From Rhizobium leguminosarum (GTDB taxonomy: Bacteria; Pseudomonadota; Alphaproteobacteria; Rhizobiales; Rhizobiaceae), in contig NZ_CP025012.1 of NCBI RefSeq assembly GCF_002953715.1, positions 2,790,001 through 2,854,000 of the forward strand: 64,000 nucleotides of DNA, read 5' to 3'. A program made the position numbers and the translations under genes. Under the pieces are notes generated by a model. It did no database searches, had not been told where the DNA came from, and worked only from the letters and a program-made list of their open reading frames with translations. Shown piece by piece: positions 36,524 to 45,236 of the stretch; position 1 is the stretch's first letter; the number at the start of each line of letters is the position of its first letter.

Positions 36524-36988
36524 TCAATCGGCATACCCGACGGGGATCGCCGTGCCGCCCTTCAGAAGCTCCATCGAGATCGAGGCCGAGACGTCGAAGA
36601 GCTCGATCTTCCGCACGATCTGCTTGTAAATCACATCGTAGTGTTCGACGCGCGGCAGCACGATCTTCAGGATATAATCGTGATTACCGGTCAGACGGTG
36701 CGCCTCGACGATCTCGGGAATGTTACTGATGATCCTGCGGAAGCTTTCCGTCCATTCGTCGGAATGGTGCGCCGTCTTGACCAGAGCGAAAACTGTCGTC
36801 GGCACGCCCATCTTTTCCCGGTCGAGCACGACGATACGCCGGGCGATATGGCCGCTCTCCTCCAGCCGCTGGATGCGCCGCGAACAGGCCGACACCGAAA
36901 GAGCCACGCGCTCGGCAAGATCGGTCACCGATATGCCCGCATCCTTCTGCAACATGTCCAGAATGCGTCTGTCGCGATCATCAAGCAT
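36524..36988 (-). CDS. Lrp/AsnC-family transcriptional regulator
   Basis: 154 residues. N-terminal winged HTH (DDRDRRILDMLQKDAGISVT, RVALSVSACSRRIQRLEESG) and C-terminal RAM/ACT-like domain (TVFALVKTAHHSDEWTESFR, RLTGNHDYILKIVLP) that binds an amino acid. It is divergent from an Asp/Glu racemase gene at 37146, 157 bases away, which is the most likely target. Confidence 0.92.
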   Translation of the reverse strand: MLDDRDRRILDMLQKDAGISVTDLAERVALSVSACSRRIQRLEESGHIARRIVVLDREKMGVPTTVFALVKTAHHSDEWTESFRRIISNIPEIVEAHRLTGNHDYILKIVLPRVEHYDVIYKQIVRKIELFDVSASISMELLKGGTAIPVGYAD

Positions 36989-37145
36989 GTGTGGAACATA
37001 ATCCTCTCGCCTCTTTTTTGCATGATTTCATAAAATGACGCAAAATCCCATCACCAATCTGACACGAGAGACAAACAACGCAAACACGCCGCGCCGGGAT
37101 TGCGGCATCATTTTCGAAGTTCAGAAGCATGGAGAGCATGAAGAA

Positions 37146-37865
37146 ATGGAAACGATCGGCCTTATCGGCGGCATGAGTTTCGAAAGTTCGGCGGTCTATT
37201 ACCGTGTCGTCAACGAGATGGTGCGTGACCGCAAGGGTGGCCTCGCCTCGGCCGAGCTCATCCTCCATTCGGTGAACTTCGAGGAGATCGTCGCGCTTCA
37301 GAAGGCCGGTGACTGGGATATGGCCGCCCGTCGCCTCGCCGACGTGGCTCTGCGCCTGCAGATCGCCGGCGCCGGCTGCATCCTCATCTGCACCAACACC
37401 ATGCATCTGATTGCCGACAAGGTCGCAGAGAAGATCTCTGTGCCACTGATCCACATCATCGACGAGACGGCGAAATCGCTGCATGCGGCCGGCCGGAAGC
37501 GCCCGTTGCTGCTCGCCACTCGCTACACGATGGAGCACGGCTTCTACAGCGACCGCATGAAGAGCCATGGTGTTGATATCATGGTGCCAGATGCTAGCGA
37601 CCGCACGGCCGTGCACGACATCATCTTCAACGAACTCTGCGCCGGCAAGGTGCTCGACAGCTCGCGCGACAAGCTCATGGCGGTGATTGCACGCGCCATC
37701 GACAACGGCGCCGACAGCATCATCCTCGGCTGTACCGAAATTTGCCTGATCCTCGATCCCGACCATTTGCCGCTGCCAGGCTTCGACACCACGGCGATCC
37801 ATGCGCGAGCGGCGGTCGATTTCGCGCTCGGTGCAGACGAGACCGCGGAAGAGGAAGCGGCCTGA
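37146..37865 (+). CDS. Aspartate/glutamate racemase family protein
   Basis: 239 residues: ETIGLIGGMSFESSAVYYR, the catalytic-Cys segment ILICTNTMHL, and the second Cys in SIILGCTEICLIL, the two cysteines of the Asp/Glu racemase fold. Start at 37146 gives the normal N-terminus and lies after GAGAGCATGAAGAA; the frame extends upstream without a good site. Substrate (Asp, Glu or hydantoin) is unclear. Presumably under the divergent Lrp. Confidence 0.88.
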   Translation: METIGLIGGMSFESSAVYYRVVNEMVRDRKGGLASAELILHSVNFEEIVALQKAGDWDMAARRLADVALRLQIAGAGCILICTNTMHLIADKVAEKISVPLIHIIDETAKSLHAAGRKRPLLLATRYTMEHGFYSDRMKSHGVDIMVPDASDRTAVHDIIFNELCAGKVLDSSRDKLMAVIARAIDNGADSIILGCTEICLILDPDHLPLPGFDTTAIHARAAVDFALGADETAEEEAA

Positions 37866-37902
37866 CATCACCGAATTAGTTGACTCAGTCCATTAAATGC
37901 AG

Positions 37903-37931
37903 GACAAGAACTCCATCTGGAGATTCTTGTC
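37903..37931. promoter_or_regulatory. Palindrome with CTCCA-n2-TGGAG core (distal site)
   Basis: GACAAGAA and TTCTTGTC flank CTCCATCTGGAG, forming nested inverted repeats with one extra A. The core recurs at 38066-38077 before the MarR-GNAT gene. It is a candidate operator (or terminator of the racemase gene, since it lies about 40 bases after its stop). Confidence 0.5.
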
Positions 37932-37962
37932 AGCTTGTTGACAAACCTCGCTCTTGACTCGG

Positions 37963-38025
37963 CGTCATCCTCGGCCTCGTGCCGAGGATCTGCTGCAGAT
38001 GCTCGGGACAAGCCCGAGCATGACG
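37963..38025. repeat. RIME-like intergenic element with two hairpins
   Basis: CCTCGGC / GCCGAGG (37969-37987) and GCTCGGG / CCCGAGC (38001-38019) form two stems inside an outer CGTCAT / ATGACG pair. This two-palindrome layout resembles the rhizobial RIME1 element. It separates the two CTCCA-TGGAG sites. Confidence 0.65.
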
Positions 38026-38062
38026 AGAGAGTAGTTGGCCGACTTTATCAGCGGTCTGACAA

Positions 38063-38080
38063 GATCTCCATTTGGAGATC
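38063..38080. promoter_or_regulatory. MarR-type operator (proximal site)
   Basis: GATCTCCATTTGGAGATC is a perfect 8+8 palindrome with a 2-base centre, ending 3 bases before the ATG at 38084 and including the GGAG ribosome site. A repressor bound here would block translation initiation and promoter escape. The shared core with the site at 37911-37922 suggests both are bound by the MarR domain encoded downstream. Confidence 0.65.
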
Positions 38081-38083
38081 ATC

Positions 38084-39001
38084 ATGTCTAACCTATCGCT
38101 CATCGAAACCGCCCGCGATTTCAACCGCTTCTATACGAACTTCCTCGGCCTCCTGAACAAGGCCTATCTCGACACGCCCTTCACGCTGACCGATGCCCGC
38201 ATCCTCTTCGAGATCGGCTCGCATGAGGGCATCAGCGCTGTAGCGCTTGCCCGCGACCTGCAGCTCGACGCGGCCTATCTCAGCCGCATCCTAAAGCGTT
38301 TTCGCGCCGAAGGGCTGATCGAAACCAGCCCCGATCCGGCAGATCTTCGCAGCCAGGTCATCATTGTCACCGATCAGGGACGAGAGACGTTCGAGGAACT
38401 CGGCCGACGCTCCAATGCGCAGATCGCCGCCCGTTTCGATCGCTTGGCGGCTGGCGAGCCGGAGGCCGCCGTCTCCGCCATGCACACGATCCGCGCGCTG
38501 CTCGATCCGGCGGCGAAGCCCGCGCCGGCCATCATCCGCGCCCACCGCGCCGGCGATATCGGCTGGATCGTTCAGAGCCAGGGCCGCTTCTACGCAGAAG
38601 AATATGGCTGGGATCTGCGCTTCGAGGCGCTGGTCGCCGAGGTCGCCGGAAAATTCCTCGCCAATTTCGATCCGGCCAAAGAATATTGCTGGATCGCCGA
38701 ACGCGGCGGCATCAATGTCGGCTCGGTCCTCGTCACCAATGGCGGCGACGGCATCGCCAAGCTCCGCCTGCTCTATGTCGACAAATCAGCCCGCGGCCTC
38801 GGGCTCGGCAAATTGCTGGTCGACGGATGCATCCACTTCTCCAGGGATAAAGGCTACCGTGAACTCTCGCTCTGGACCAACGACATGCTGGAGACCGCCC
38901 GCGCCATCTACGTCAAGGCGGGCTTCCGGCTTGTTTCCGAGGAGGGACATCGCATGTTCGGTCCCGAGGCAAACGGCCAGAACTGGGTGCTTGATCTCTG
39001 A
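38084..39001 (+). CDS. MarR-family regulator fused to GNAT acetyltransferase domain
   Basis: 305 residues. Residues 1-140 are a MarR winged helix domain (FNRFYTNFLGLLNKAYLDTP, TLTDARILFEIGSHEGISAV, LDAAYLSRILKRFRAEGLIE). Residues about 150-305 are a GNAT acetyltransferase (LRLLYVDKSARGLGLGKLL with acetyl-CoA loop RGLGLGKLL, ELSLWTNDMLETARAIYVKA). Fusion proteins of this type are known in many proteobacteria, roles mostly unresolved. ATG at 38084 is preferred over the TTG four codons earlier. Two palindromes upstream suggest autoregulation. Confidence 0.9.
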   Translation: MSNLSLIETARDFNRFYTNFLGLLNKAYLDTPFTLTDARILFEIGSHEGISAVALARDLQLDAAYLSRILKRFRAEGLIETSPDPADLRSQVIIVTDQGRETFEELGRRSNAQIAARFDRLAAGEPEAAVSAMHTIRALLDPAAKPAPAIIRAHRAGDIGWIVQSQGRFYAEEYGWDLRFEALVAEVAGKFLANFDPAKEYCWIAERGGINVGSVLVTNGGDGIAKLRLLYVDKSARGLGLGKLLVDGCIHFSRDKGYRELSLWTNDMLETARAIYVKAGFRLVSEEGHRMFGPEANGQNWVLDL

Positions 39002-39062
39002 ATTTGCTGCGTCGCAAAAAATTCGCTTGATTTGGAAACGAACATTTCCTAATTAGGCAACC

Positions 39063-39686
39063 ATGAACACGGCGACCATTAAAGATCAAGAAAAGACCCG
39101 CGGCCGCGGCCGGCCCCGCGAATTCGACGCGGAGGCGGCCCTCGATGCCGCCCTTCGCGTTTTTTCCGAGCGTGGTTATCATGCCGCCTCGATCAGCGAA
39201 CTGACCGAAGCCATGGGCCTTGCCGCCGGCAGCGTCTACAAGGCGTTCGGGGATAAGCGCGGCATCTTCCTCGCCGCCTTCGACCGCTATCGCGCGGTCC
39301 GCCGCGGCATGCTCGATGCCGAACTCGCCAAAGCCGAGACCGGCCGTGACAAACTCCATGCGCTAATCGCCTTCTTTGCGGCCTCCTCCCACGGCGAAAC
39401 CGGCAGGCGCGGCTGCCTCGTCGTCGGCAGCACCGGCGATCTCGCCCTCTTTGATGGCGAGGCGGCCGAGCGTGTTGCCGCCGCCTTCATGGCTGACGAG
39501 GCCCTGCTGGCCGATCTGATCCGCCTCGGCCAGTCCGACGGCTCGATTTCTCCAGACCTCGATAGAGCAGCCACCGCGCTTGCACTTCTCTGCATCACCA
39601 AAGGCATGCGCGTCATCGGCAAGGTGGATCGCAGCGGCGAAGAAATGGCGGCCGTCGCCGAAGCCGCGATGAGGCTGGTGACCTGA
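39063..39686 (+). CDS. TetR-family transcriptional regulator
   Basis: 207 residues: basic N-terminus (RGRGRPREFD), HTH at about 16-60 (ALRVFSERGYHAASISELTE, AAGSVYKAFGDKRGIF) and a helical C-terminal domain containing ETGRRGCLVVGST, as in the NemR/AcrR-like TetR_C_6/16 group. Two Cys could make it redox- or electrophile-responsive. The MFS gene 110 bases downstream is the likely partner. Confidence 0.88.
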   Translation: MNTATIKDQEKTRGRGRPREFDAEAALDAALRVFSERGYHAASISELTEAMGLAAGSVYKAFGDKRGIFLAAFDRYRAVRRGMLDAELAKAETGRDKLHALIAFFAASSHGETGRRGCLVVGSTGDLALFDGEAAERVAAAFMADEALLADLIRLGQSDGSISPDLDRAATALALLCITKGMRVIGKVDRSGEEMAAVAEAAMRLVT

Positions 39687-39796
39687 CATTAAGCCACTCT
39701 CCCGGAGCGGTAAGTCGCTGCACGGCCCGAAACGGGTGGCCGGAGGCAAGACGATTTGAGATCATTCCTTTCAATCTTTGAATACCGGAGTTTCTG

Positions 39797-41005
39797 ATGA
39801 GCATTTCAGCCACCACGCCGGATGAGGCCATTCCCAGGGCGCTATCCCCTTGGCTAACCTTCCTTTTCGCCGCCGCCTGCGGGCTGGTGGCCGCCAATCT
39901 CTATTACGGCCAGCCGCTGGCCGGCCCGATCAGTGCCGATCTCGGCTTCACGCCTGCCGCCACCGGTCTGATCGTCACGCTGACGCAGATCGGCTACGGC
40001 CTCGGCCTGCTGCTGATCGTGCCGCTCGGCGACCTCACCGAAAACCGCCGTCTGGTGTTGATGCTGATCGCCGTCTCCGCAGTCGCGCTCATCGGCGCGG
40101 CGCTGTCATCGACGCCCACGGCCTTCCTCGTCGCCTCGCTCTCTATCGGTCTTTCATCGGTCGCAGTTCAGGTCCTGGTTCCCTTCGCTGCCAACATGGC
40201 GCCGGATGCAACGCGCGGCCAGGTCGTCGGCAACGTCATGAGCGGCCTGCTCTGCGGCATCATGCTCGCCCGCCCCTTCGCAAGCTTCGTCGCCGAGGCC
40301 TCGTCCTGGCACGTGGTCTACTACGTCACCGCAGCGCTCATGCTCGTGCTCGCCGTCGTCTTGCGCATCAACCTGCCGGTTCGCCTGCCGAAAACGAAGC
40401 TGCGCTATGGCGAGCTGCTCGCCTCGATGGGCCATCTGGCGCTCACCTCGCGCGTGCTGCAGCGCCGGGCGCTCTATCAGGCCGGCATGTTCGGCGCCTT
40501 CAGCCTGTTCTGGACGACGACGCCACTGCTGCTCGCAAGCCCAACCTTCGGCCTGACGCAGAACGGCATCGCCCTCTTCGCCCTCGCAGGTGCTGCCGGC
40601 GCCGTCGCTTCGCCAATCGCGGGCCGGCTTGCCGACCGCGGCATGACAAAGATCGCCTCGACGATTGCCATGCTGCTCGGCATGGCCGCCTTCCTGATCA
40701 GCCATTTTGCAACAGACGGCTCGCTTGCCGCCCTGCTGCTTTTGACGGCAGCGGCGATCCTTCTCGATTTCGGCGTGACCACCAATCTTGTCTGCGGCCA
40801 GCGCACCATCTATGCGCTGAACCCGGAACACCGCAGCCGGCTCAACGGGCTGTTCATGGCGACCTTCTTTGCCGGCGGCGCGCTCGGCTCGGCGCTCGGC
40901 GGCTGGGCCTATGCGACCGGAGGCTGGACGATGACAGCGTGGATTGGCTTCTGCTTCCCGGCGCTGGCCTTCCTGCTGTTTCTGACGGAAGGACGCGGCA
41001 AGTAA
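39797..41005 (+). CDS. MFS transporter (AraJ/YbcL-like efflux permease)
   Basis: 402 residues with 12 membrane segments in two halves. The start of the first half is LTFLFAAACGLVAANLYYGQP with the family-typical NLYYGQPLAGP, and the loop LGDLTENRRLVL is the GxLaDrxGrr motif A. MFS_1 drug/metabolite exporters with this signature (YdhP-, NepI-like) export sugars or drugs. Monocistronic or co-transcribed with the TetR gene. Confidence 0.9.
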   Translation: MSISATTPDEAIPRALSPWLTFLFAAACGLVAANLYYGQPLAGPISADLGFTPAATGLIVTLTQIGYGLGLLLIVPLGDLTENRRLVLMLIAVSAVALIGAALSSTPTAFLVASLSIGLSSVAVQVLVPFAANMAPDATRGQVVGNVMSGLLCGIMLARPFASFVAEASSWHVVYYVTAALMLVLAVVLRINLPVRLPKTKLRYGELLASMGHLALTSRVLQRRALYQAGMFGAFSLFWTTTPLLLASPTFGLTQNGIALFALAGAAGAVASPIAGRLADRGMTKIASTIAMLLGMAAFLISHFATDGSLAALLLLTAAAILLDFGVTTNLVCGQRTIYALNPEHRSRLNGLFMATFFAGGALGSALGGWAYATGGWTMTAWIGFCFPALAFLLFLTEGRGK

Positions 41006-41138
41006 AGCGCCATCAGAATCCAGGATCGAACGTCTAAAACCTTGACAGAGCCAACTTATAGATGACCACATCCAGGAAGCAGCGTATGCATCCGTTTGAG
41101 AGCCGCAGAATTTTCGCCTTTTTGCATGGGATTCCGGC

Positions 41139-41372
41139 ATGGAGATAGACGAAGAGAAAATCGACGATGCTGTGCTCGCATTGTTATGGCTGACGCTGCA
41201 TGACGGAGACCACGCATGGAAGGGTTTTGACTGGGGCGTGATGGACCGTTTGCATCAGAAGGGTCTGATTGCAAATCCCGCAGGCAAGGCCAAGTCTGTC
41301 GTTCTGAGCGACGAAGGTTTGCGAAGATCGGAGGAATTGTTCCGCGCTCTCTTCATGCGGCCGACGGAATAA
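41139..41372 (+). CDS. DUF6429-family small protein
   Basis: 77 residues: MEIDEEKIDDAVLALLWLTL, HAWKGFDWGVMDRLHQKGLI, KSVVLSDEGLRRSEELF. The winged-helix-like arrangement resembles small DUF6429 proteins that occur widely in bacteria, of unknown function. Standalone; weak ribosome site. Confidence 0.75.
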   Translation: MEIDEEKIDDAVLALLWLTLHDGDHAWKGFDWGVMDRLHQKGLIANPAGKAKSVVLSDEGLRRSEELFRALFMRPTE

Positions 41373-41420
41373 TCGCTGTTTCCGTTTCCAAAAACGCGGA
41401 ATTCGCCTTTATCAACGGTA

Positions 41421-41837
41421 CTAGCCGCTGACGGAATCGAAATGTGAACGGGCGGCGCGAACGGCATCGTGGTTTGCTTCCGCCCAGTTCAGAAGCTGCG
41501 AGAGCGGCTGGTAGAGCGAACGTCCGAGTTCGGTCATCGAATATTCGACGCTCGGCGGCTTGGTCGGGAATACCTCGCGGTCGATATAACCATCCCTCTG
41601 CAGGTCGCGCAGCGTCTGCGTCAGCATGCGCTGCGAAATATCGGGGATCATCCGCCGCAGCTCGCCAAAGCGATAAGGCCGATCCGCCAGCACCTCGAGT
41701 AGCAGCGTCGACCATTTGCCGCCGATCTGCTGCATCATGTCCCTGACCGGGCAATTGCCGAAATCGAGGCCGGCGAGATCGATCTCGCGCCGCGCCCCCG
41801 GCACCCTGTTCTTCAGACTAACGACCGCACCGCTCAT
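41421..41837 (-). CDS. HxlR-family transcriptional regulator
   Basis: 138 residues. [20 protein letters not shown] contains the Cys-Pro of HxlR-type MarR-like regulators, followed by [20 protein letters not shown] and [20 protein letters not shown]. Such Cys-sensing regulators often respond to electrophiles. It is divergent from the QorB-like quinone reductase gene, which it probably represses. Confidence 0.92.
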   Translation of the reverse strand: MSGAVVSLKNRVPGARREIDLAGLDFGNCPVRDMMQQIGGKWSTLLLEVLADRPYRFGELRRMIPDISQRMLTQTLRDLQRDGYIDREVFPTKPPSVEYSMTELGRSLYQPLSQLLNWAEANHDAVRAARSHFDSVSG

Positions 41838-41960
41838 CTGCTGGTTCCCTTTTGGTAACGTAGAGCTGAAAAACTGCCTCCTTTACACTGCCTAGTCAAT
41901 TCCTATTCTAGTGTTACTCTCTTTTCGAGACCACCTGCACACCACAGAAGGAAACGACGT

Positions 41961-42866
41961 ATGAGCGAAATCATCCTGGTCACCGGCGCTGCGGGGCAGC
42001 TCGGCCAGCGTGTCATCCATCACCTCATCGAGACCTACAAGGTTGCCCCCGGCAACATCGTCGCGGCGACGCGCAGCCCGGAAAAGCTCTCCGAACTCGA
42101 AAAGAAGGGCGTCGTCACCCGCAAGGCCGATTTCGATGACGCGGCAGGCCTGGAGAAGGCTTTCGCCGGCGTCGACCGGCTGCTGATCATCAGCACCGAT
42201 GCGCTGGACACTCCCGGCAAGCGCCTCGCCCAGCACAAGGGCGCCGTTGCAGCGGCCGTCAAGGCTGGCGTCAAGCACATCGCCTACACCTCGATGCCGG
42301 CGCCGGACGATTCGCTTGTCACCTTCGCGCCCGATCATCTCGGCAGCGAAAACGCCATCAAGGCAAGCGGTATCGCCTATACGATCATCCGCGATGCCTG
42401 GTATCACGACAACTATCTGCACGGCATGCCTCACAATCTGCAGGGCGGCAAATGGTACAGCGCCACGGGCGACGGCAAGATCTCCACCATCTCGCGTGAC
42501 GACTGCGCCCTGGCGATCGCCGCAGCCCTTGCCTCCGGCACATCCGAGAGCGCCACCTATACGGTGACCGGCACCCAGTCGCTGGACAGCCGGCAGATTG
42601 CCGCCATCGTTTCCGACGTCGCCGGCAAGCCGCTCGAAGTGATCGACGTCACCGACGAACAGCTCGGCCAGGGCATGCGCGGCGCCGGACTTCCCGGTTT
42701 CGTCGCCGATATGCTGGTTTCTGCCGACGCCAACACCCGCGCCGGCAAGTTCGACATCGTCACCGAAGACTTCACCAAGCTGACCGGCAAACAGCCGCAG
42801 CCGCTGAAGGATTTCTTCGTGGAGCACAAGGCGGCGCTGACGACTTCAGGCAATGCTGCGCATTGA
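41961..42866 (+). CDS. qorB: NmrA/QorB-like NAD(P)H:quinone oxidoreductase
   Basis: 301 residues: NAD(P)-binding ILVTGAAGQLGQRVIHHL, then VVTRKADFDDAAGLEKAF, GVDRLLIISTD, KHIAYTSMPAPDD, and DDCALAIAAALASG. It corresponds to QorB/YtfG, an atypical SDR reducing quinones. The divergent HxlR is the typical regulator for this gene in many bacteria. ATG at 41961 has GAAGGAAACG upstream. Confidence 0.9.
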   Translation: MSEIILVTGAAGQLGQRVIHHLIETYKVAPGNIVAATRSPEKLSELEKKGVVTRKADFDDAAGLEKAFAGVDRLLIISTDALDTPGKRLAQHKGAVAAAVKAGVKHIAYTSMPAPDDSLVTFAPDHLGSENAIKASGIAYTIIRDAWYHDNYLHGMPHNLQGGKWYSATGDGKISTISRDDCALAIAAALASGTSESATYTVTGTQSLDSRQIAAIVSDVAGKPLEVIDVTDEQLGQGMRGAGLPGFVADMLVSADANTRAGKFDIVTEDFTKLTGKQPQPLKDFFVEHKAALTTSGNAAH

Positions 42867-42970
42867 AGCCTTTCGCTGTGTCCCTGCGCTAGTCGCAGGG
42901 ATGAGCGAACTTCGATTCTGGATTCCTCATCAGGTCAGATGAGTCGCTCACGGCGCAGCCGCGCCGTGGC

Positions 42971-43109
42971 TGGATTCCTGTGACAGGCACAGGAATGAGG
43001 GAGGGTGAATTAAACGCCTTCGCCAAAATTTCCCGTCGACATTGAGACAACGGTTGATGGGAAGCGCTACCTCTCCCATCCTCATTCCTGTGCCTGTCAT
43101 AGGAATCCA
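42971..43109. repeat. Long inverted repeat, 29-bp arms
   Basis: 42971-42999 and 43081-43109 are inverted copies with 28 of 29 matches (key block TTCCTGTGACAGGCACAGG, itself a small palindrome). The 81-base spacer is neutral. Another CTTGGGCGCGGG palindrome follows at 43118-43135. No coding sequence is evident between qorB and pdxJ. Probably a dispersed rhizobial element. Confidence 0.75.
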
Positions 43110-43223
43110 GCGCGCCCAAGTCCTTGGGCGCGGGAGACTCTTCCTTCAAGACGCACTGTCTGACTCAGGGCCCAAAACGTAATAACCCGCTTCCAGTCAA
43201 AGCGTTGAAGAAAACGACCTTCC

Positions 43224-43988
43224 TCAAACCACCTGCCCGCAAGCCCGGCAGAAGCGCCGCACCGTTTCCGCCATGCCGTATTCCAGCGCATCGGCGGTCA
43301 GCCCATGGCCGATCGAAACCTCGGCAAGAGCGGGAATGCGCTTCACCAGCGCCGGCAGGTTTTCCACTGTCAGATCATGGCCGGCATTGACGGCGAGGCC
43401 GATTGCGACGGCTGCATCCGCGGTCCGTCCAAGCGCTTCAAGGATCGGGCCTGCCCGCTCCGGCGCATCGAAGCAACCGCCATAGGGGCCGGTATAGAGT
43501 TCGATCCGATCGGCGCCGACCGCCTTGGCGATCTCAACCGCCTGTGCGTCCCCGTCACCATCGGCAAACAGCGACACCCGGCATCCCATCGTCTTCAGCC
43601 GCGCGACGGCATCGGTCAGGAACGCCTGGTGCCTGCGGAAATCCCAGCCGTGATCGGAGGTCGCCTGGGCGGGATCGTCAGGCACCAGCGTCACCTGCTC
43701 GGGTGCCGCGCCGGCGCAGAGTTCGAAGAATTCCTCTGTGGGATAGCCCTCGATATTGAACTCGGCCTTGGGGAATTCGTCGTCGATCAGGTTGCGGATC
43801 ACAGGCAGGTCGGAAAAGCGGATGTGCCGCTGGTCGGGGCGCGGATGCACCGTCAGCCCGCTCGCACCGGATTTCAGCGCGATACGCCCGAGCGCTTCGA
43901 CGCTCGGCCAGGGCAGGTCGCGCCGGTTGCGCAGCATGGCGACGGCGTTGAGGTTCACGGAGAGCTTGGCGGGCATGGCGAGATCCAT
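43224..43988 (-). CDS. pdxJ: Pyridoxine 5'-phosphate synthase
   Basis: 254 residues of the PdxJ TIM barrel: [36 protein letters not shown] (catalytic His), [12 protein letters not shown] (Glu), [34 protein letters not shown] and [17 protein letters not shown] VNAGHDLT. It condenses 3-amino-1-hydroxyacetone phosphate with deoxyxylulose 5-phosphate to make vitamin B6 phosphate. Start at 43988 or 43976 (MPAKLS); the latter lacks a better site. Confidence 0.95.
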   Translation of the reverse strand: MDLAMPAKLSVNLNAVAMLRNRRDLPWPSVEALGRIALKSGASGLTVHPRPDQRHIRFSDLPVIRNLIDDEFPKAEFNIEGYPTEEFFELCAGAAPEQVTLVPDDPAQATSDHGWDFRRHQAFLTDAVARLKTMGCRVSLFADGDGDAQAVEIAKAVGADRIELYTGPYGGCFDAPERAGPILEALGRTADAAVAIGLAVNAGHDLTVENLPALVKRIPALAEVSIGHGLTADALEYGMAETVRRFCRACGQVV

Positions 43989-44426
43989 CGGTCACGGAAA
44001 TGGGAGGCCTGCTTTTAAGCCAAGTGCTCCGCGATGGCCAACGAGATTCACAAATGGATGCGATGCCAATCGCTGATGGGCACCGAAATTACGCTGGGCA
44101 TTTGCCGCACGCCTACCGCAGATAGTAAATCCCGTCACCTTTGAAGAGGACCGCGAGATCCCGCAGTGCAGCACATGTTTTTGTGCAACACACCCAAGAA
44201 CCCGGCAAAATATGCCGGTAAAGTTGCTATCCCATTTAAAAGAGATTATTTTTAGCACTTATAAAAAAGATCGTTCACGCATAACGTGGACATCGTATCG
44301 CGTAGAGTACGCCGCGTACTGCTTCTTTCCCACTGAGAAGAACGCCTAGAGGAAACCCCACTCGCCGCGCATGGGAAGCAACTGGCAAAACCGCATGAGG
44401 TGCAACAACATGCCCCAGGAGGGTTC
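43989..44426. other. Intergenic region without supported gene
   Basis: 438 bases. Relatively AT-rich from 44180 to 44300. GTACGCCGCGTAC at 44308-44320 is a short palindrome. CCAGGAGGGTTC at 44414-44425 is the ribosome site of the downstream regulator. I see no RNA gene or plausible frame. Confidence 0.4.
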
Positions 44427-45119
44427 ATGCCAGACGGTTCCAAACGCCTGTTTGCCACCGCCGGTATCGCTTCGGAGGCCCGATCGAAATATCGGTTCCT
44501 GCCTTCGGCCGCGCTACCGCCGGATCTACCGGACGGTCCGGTGCCCATTGCCGACATGGCAAACGCATTCGGCGTCACACACAGGACACTGCATTTCTAT
44601 GAAGAGAAAGGGTTGATTTCAGCCAACCGCATCGGTCTGATGCGGGTCTACGGACAGGACGACGTGATGCGCATGGCCGTGATCACGGTCTGCCGCGATA
44701 CAGGCATGCCAATCGCCGTCATCCAGGAACTGATGGACGAACTCCGCAACGCTGATTCGCAGGAAGCGGCCGAGACGATCTTCCGCGAGGCCCTGCAGGT
44801 GCGCAAGCGCGAACTGACGGCCGAGATGTCGACGCTGCACCGCCAGCTCCAGCAGGTCGGCGACCTCCTGGATTACGACGGCAGCATCGAGGAGCCGCCG
44901 CTGAACGACAATCAGGACAGCGCAAGCCTGACCCCGCAGGAGCGGCGTTGCCTGGAACTGATGGCGGAGGGTTATTCCACCCAGCGCATCGCCCGGGCGC
45001 TCGACCTGAAACATGACGAAACCCGTGACCTGGAGGCCGGAATCATCCTGAAATTCCGCGCCAACAACCGCTTCCAGGCCATCGCCAAGGCAGTTCTGCT
45101 CGGCATCGTGCAGGCCTGA
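44427..45119 (+). CDS. Two-HTH regulator: MerR-type N-terminus, LuxR-type C-terminus
   Basis: 230 residues. Residues about 43-110 are a MerR winged helix (IADMANAFGVTHRTLHFYEE KGL... split here: ADMANAFGVTHRTLHFYEEK, RVYGQDDVMRMAVIT). Residues about 112-150 form the coiled-coil dimerisation helix (REALQVRKRELTAEMSTLHR). Residues about 168-228 form a LuxR/GerE-like HTH (LTPQERRCLELMAEGYSTQR). Two DNA-binding domains in one protein is unusual for MerR regulators. No effector-binding domain or metal-binding Cys is visible. Start at 44427 has CAGGAGGG upstream. Target unknown. Confidence 0.8.
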   Translation: MPDGSKRLFATAGIASEARSKYRFLPSAALPPDLPDGPVPIADMANAFGVTHRTLHFYEEKGLISANRIGLMRVYGQDDVMRMAVITVCRDTGMPIAVIQELMDELRNADSQEAAETIFREALQVRKRELTAEMSTLHRQLQQVGDLLDYDGSIEEPPLNDNQDSASLTPQERRCLELMAEGYSTQRIARALDLKHDETRDLEAGIILKFRANNRFQAIAKAVLLGIVQA

Positions 45120-45236
45120 ATCACGCCCCCGACGGCCGCCACCGTCTCCTCTTTCTTCTGCCCGATCAGCAGATACGATCTGGTCACGGGTGCGACCGGG
45201 ATCACGAGTGTGATCGAGATCCCGGATGTGATCGGG

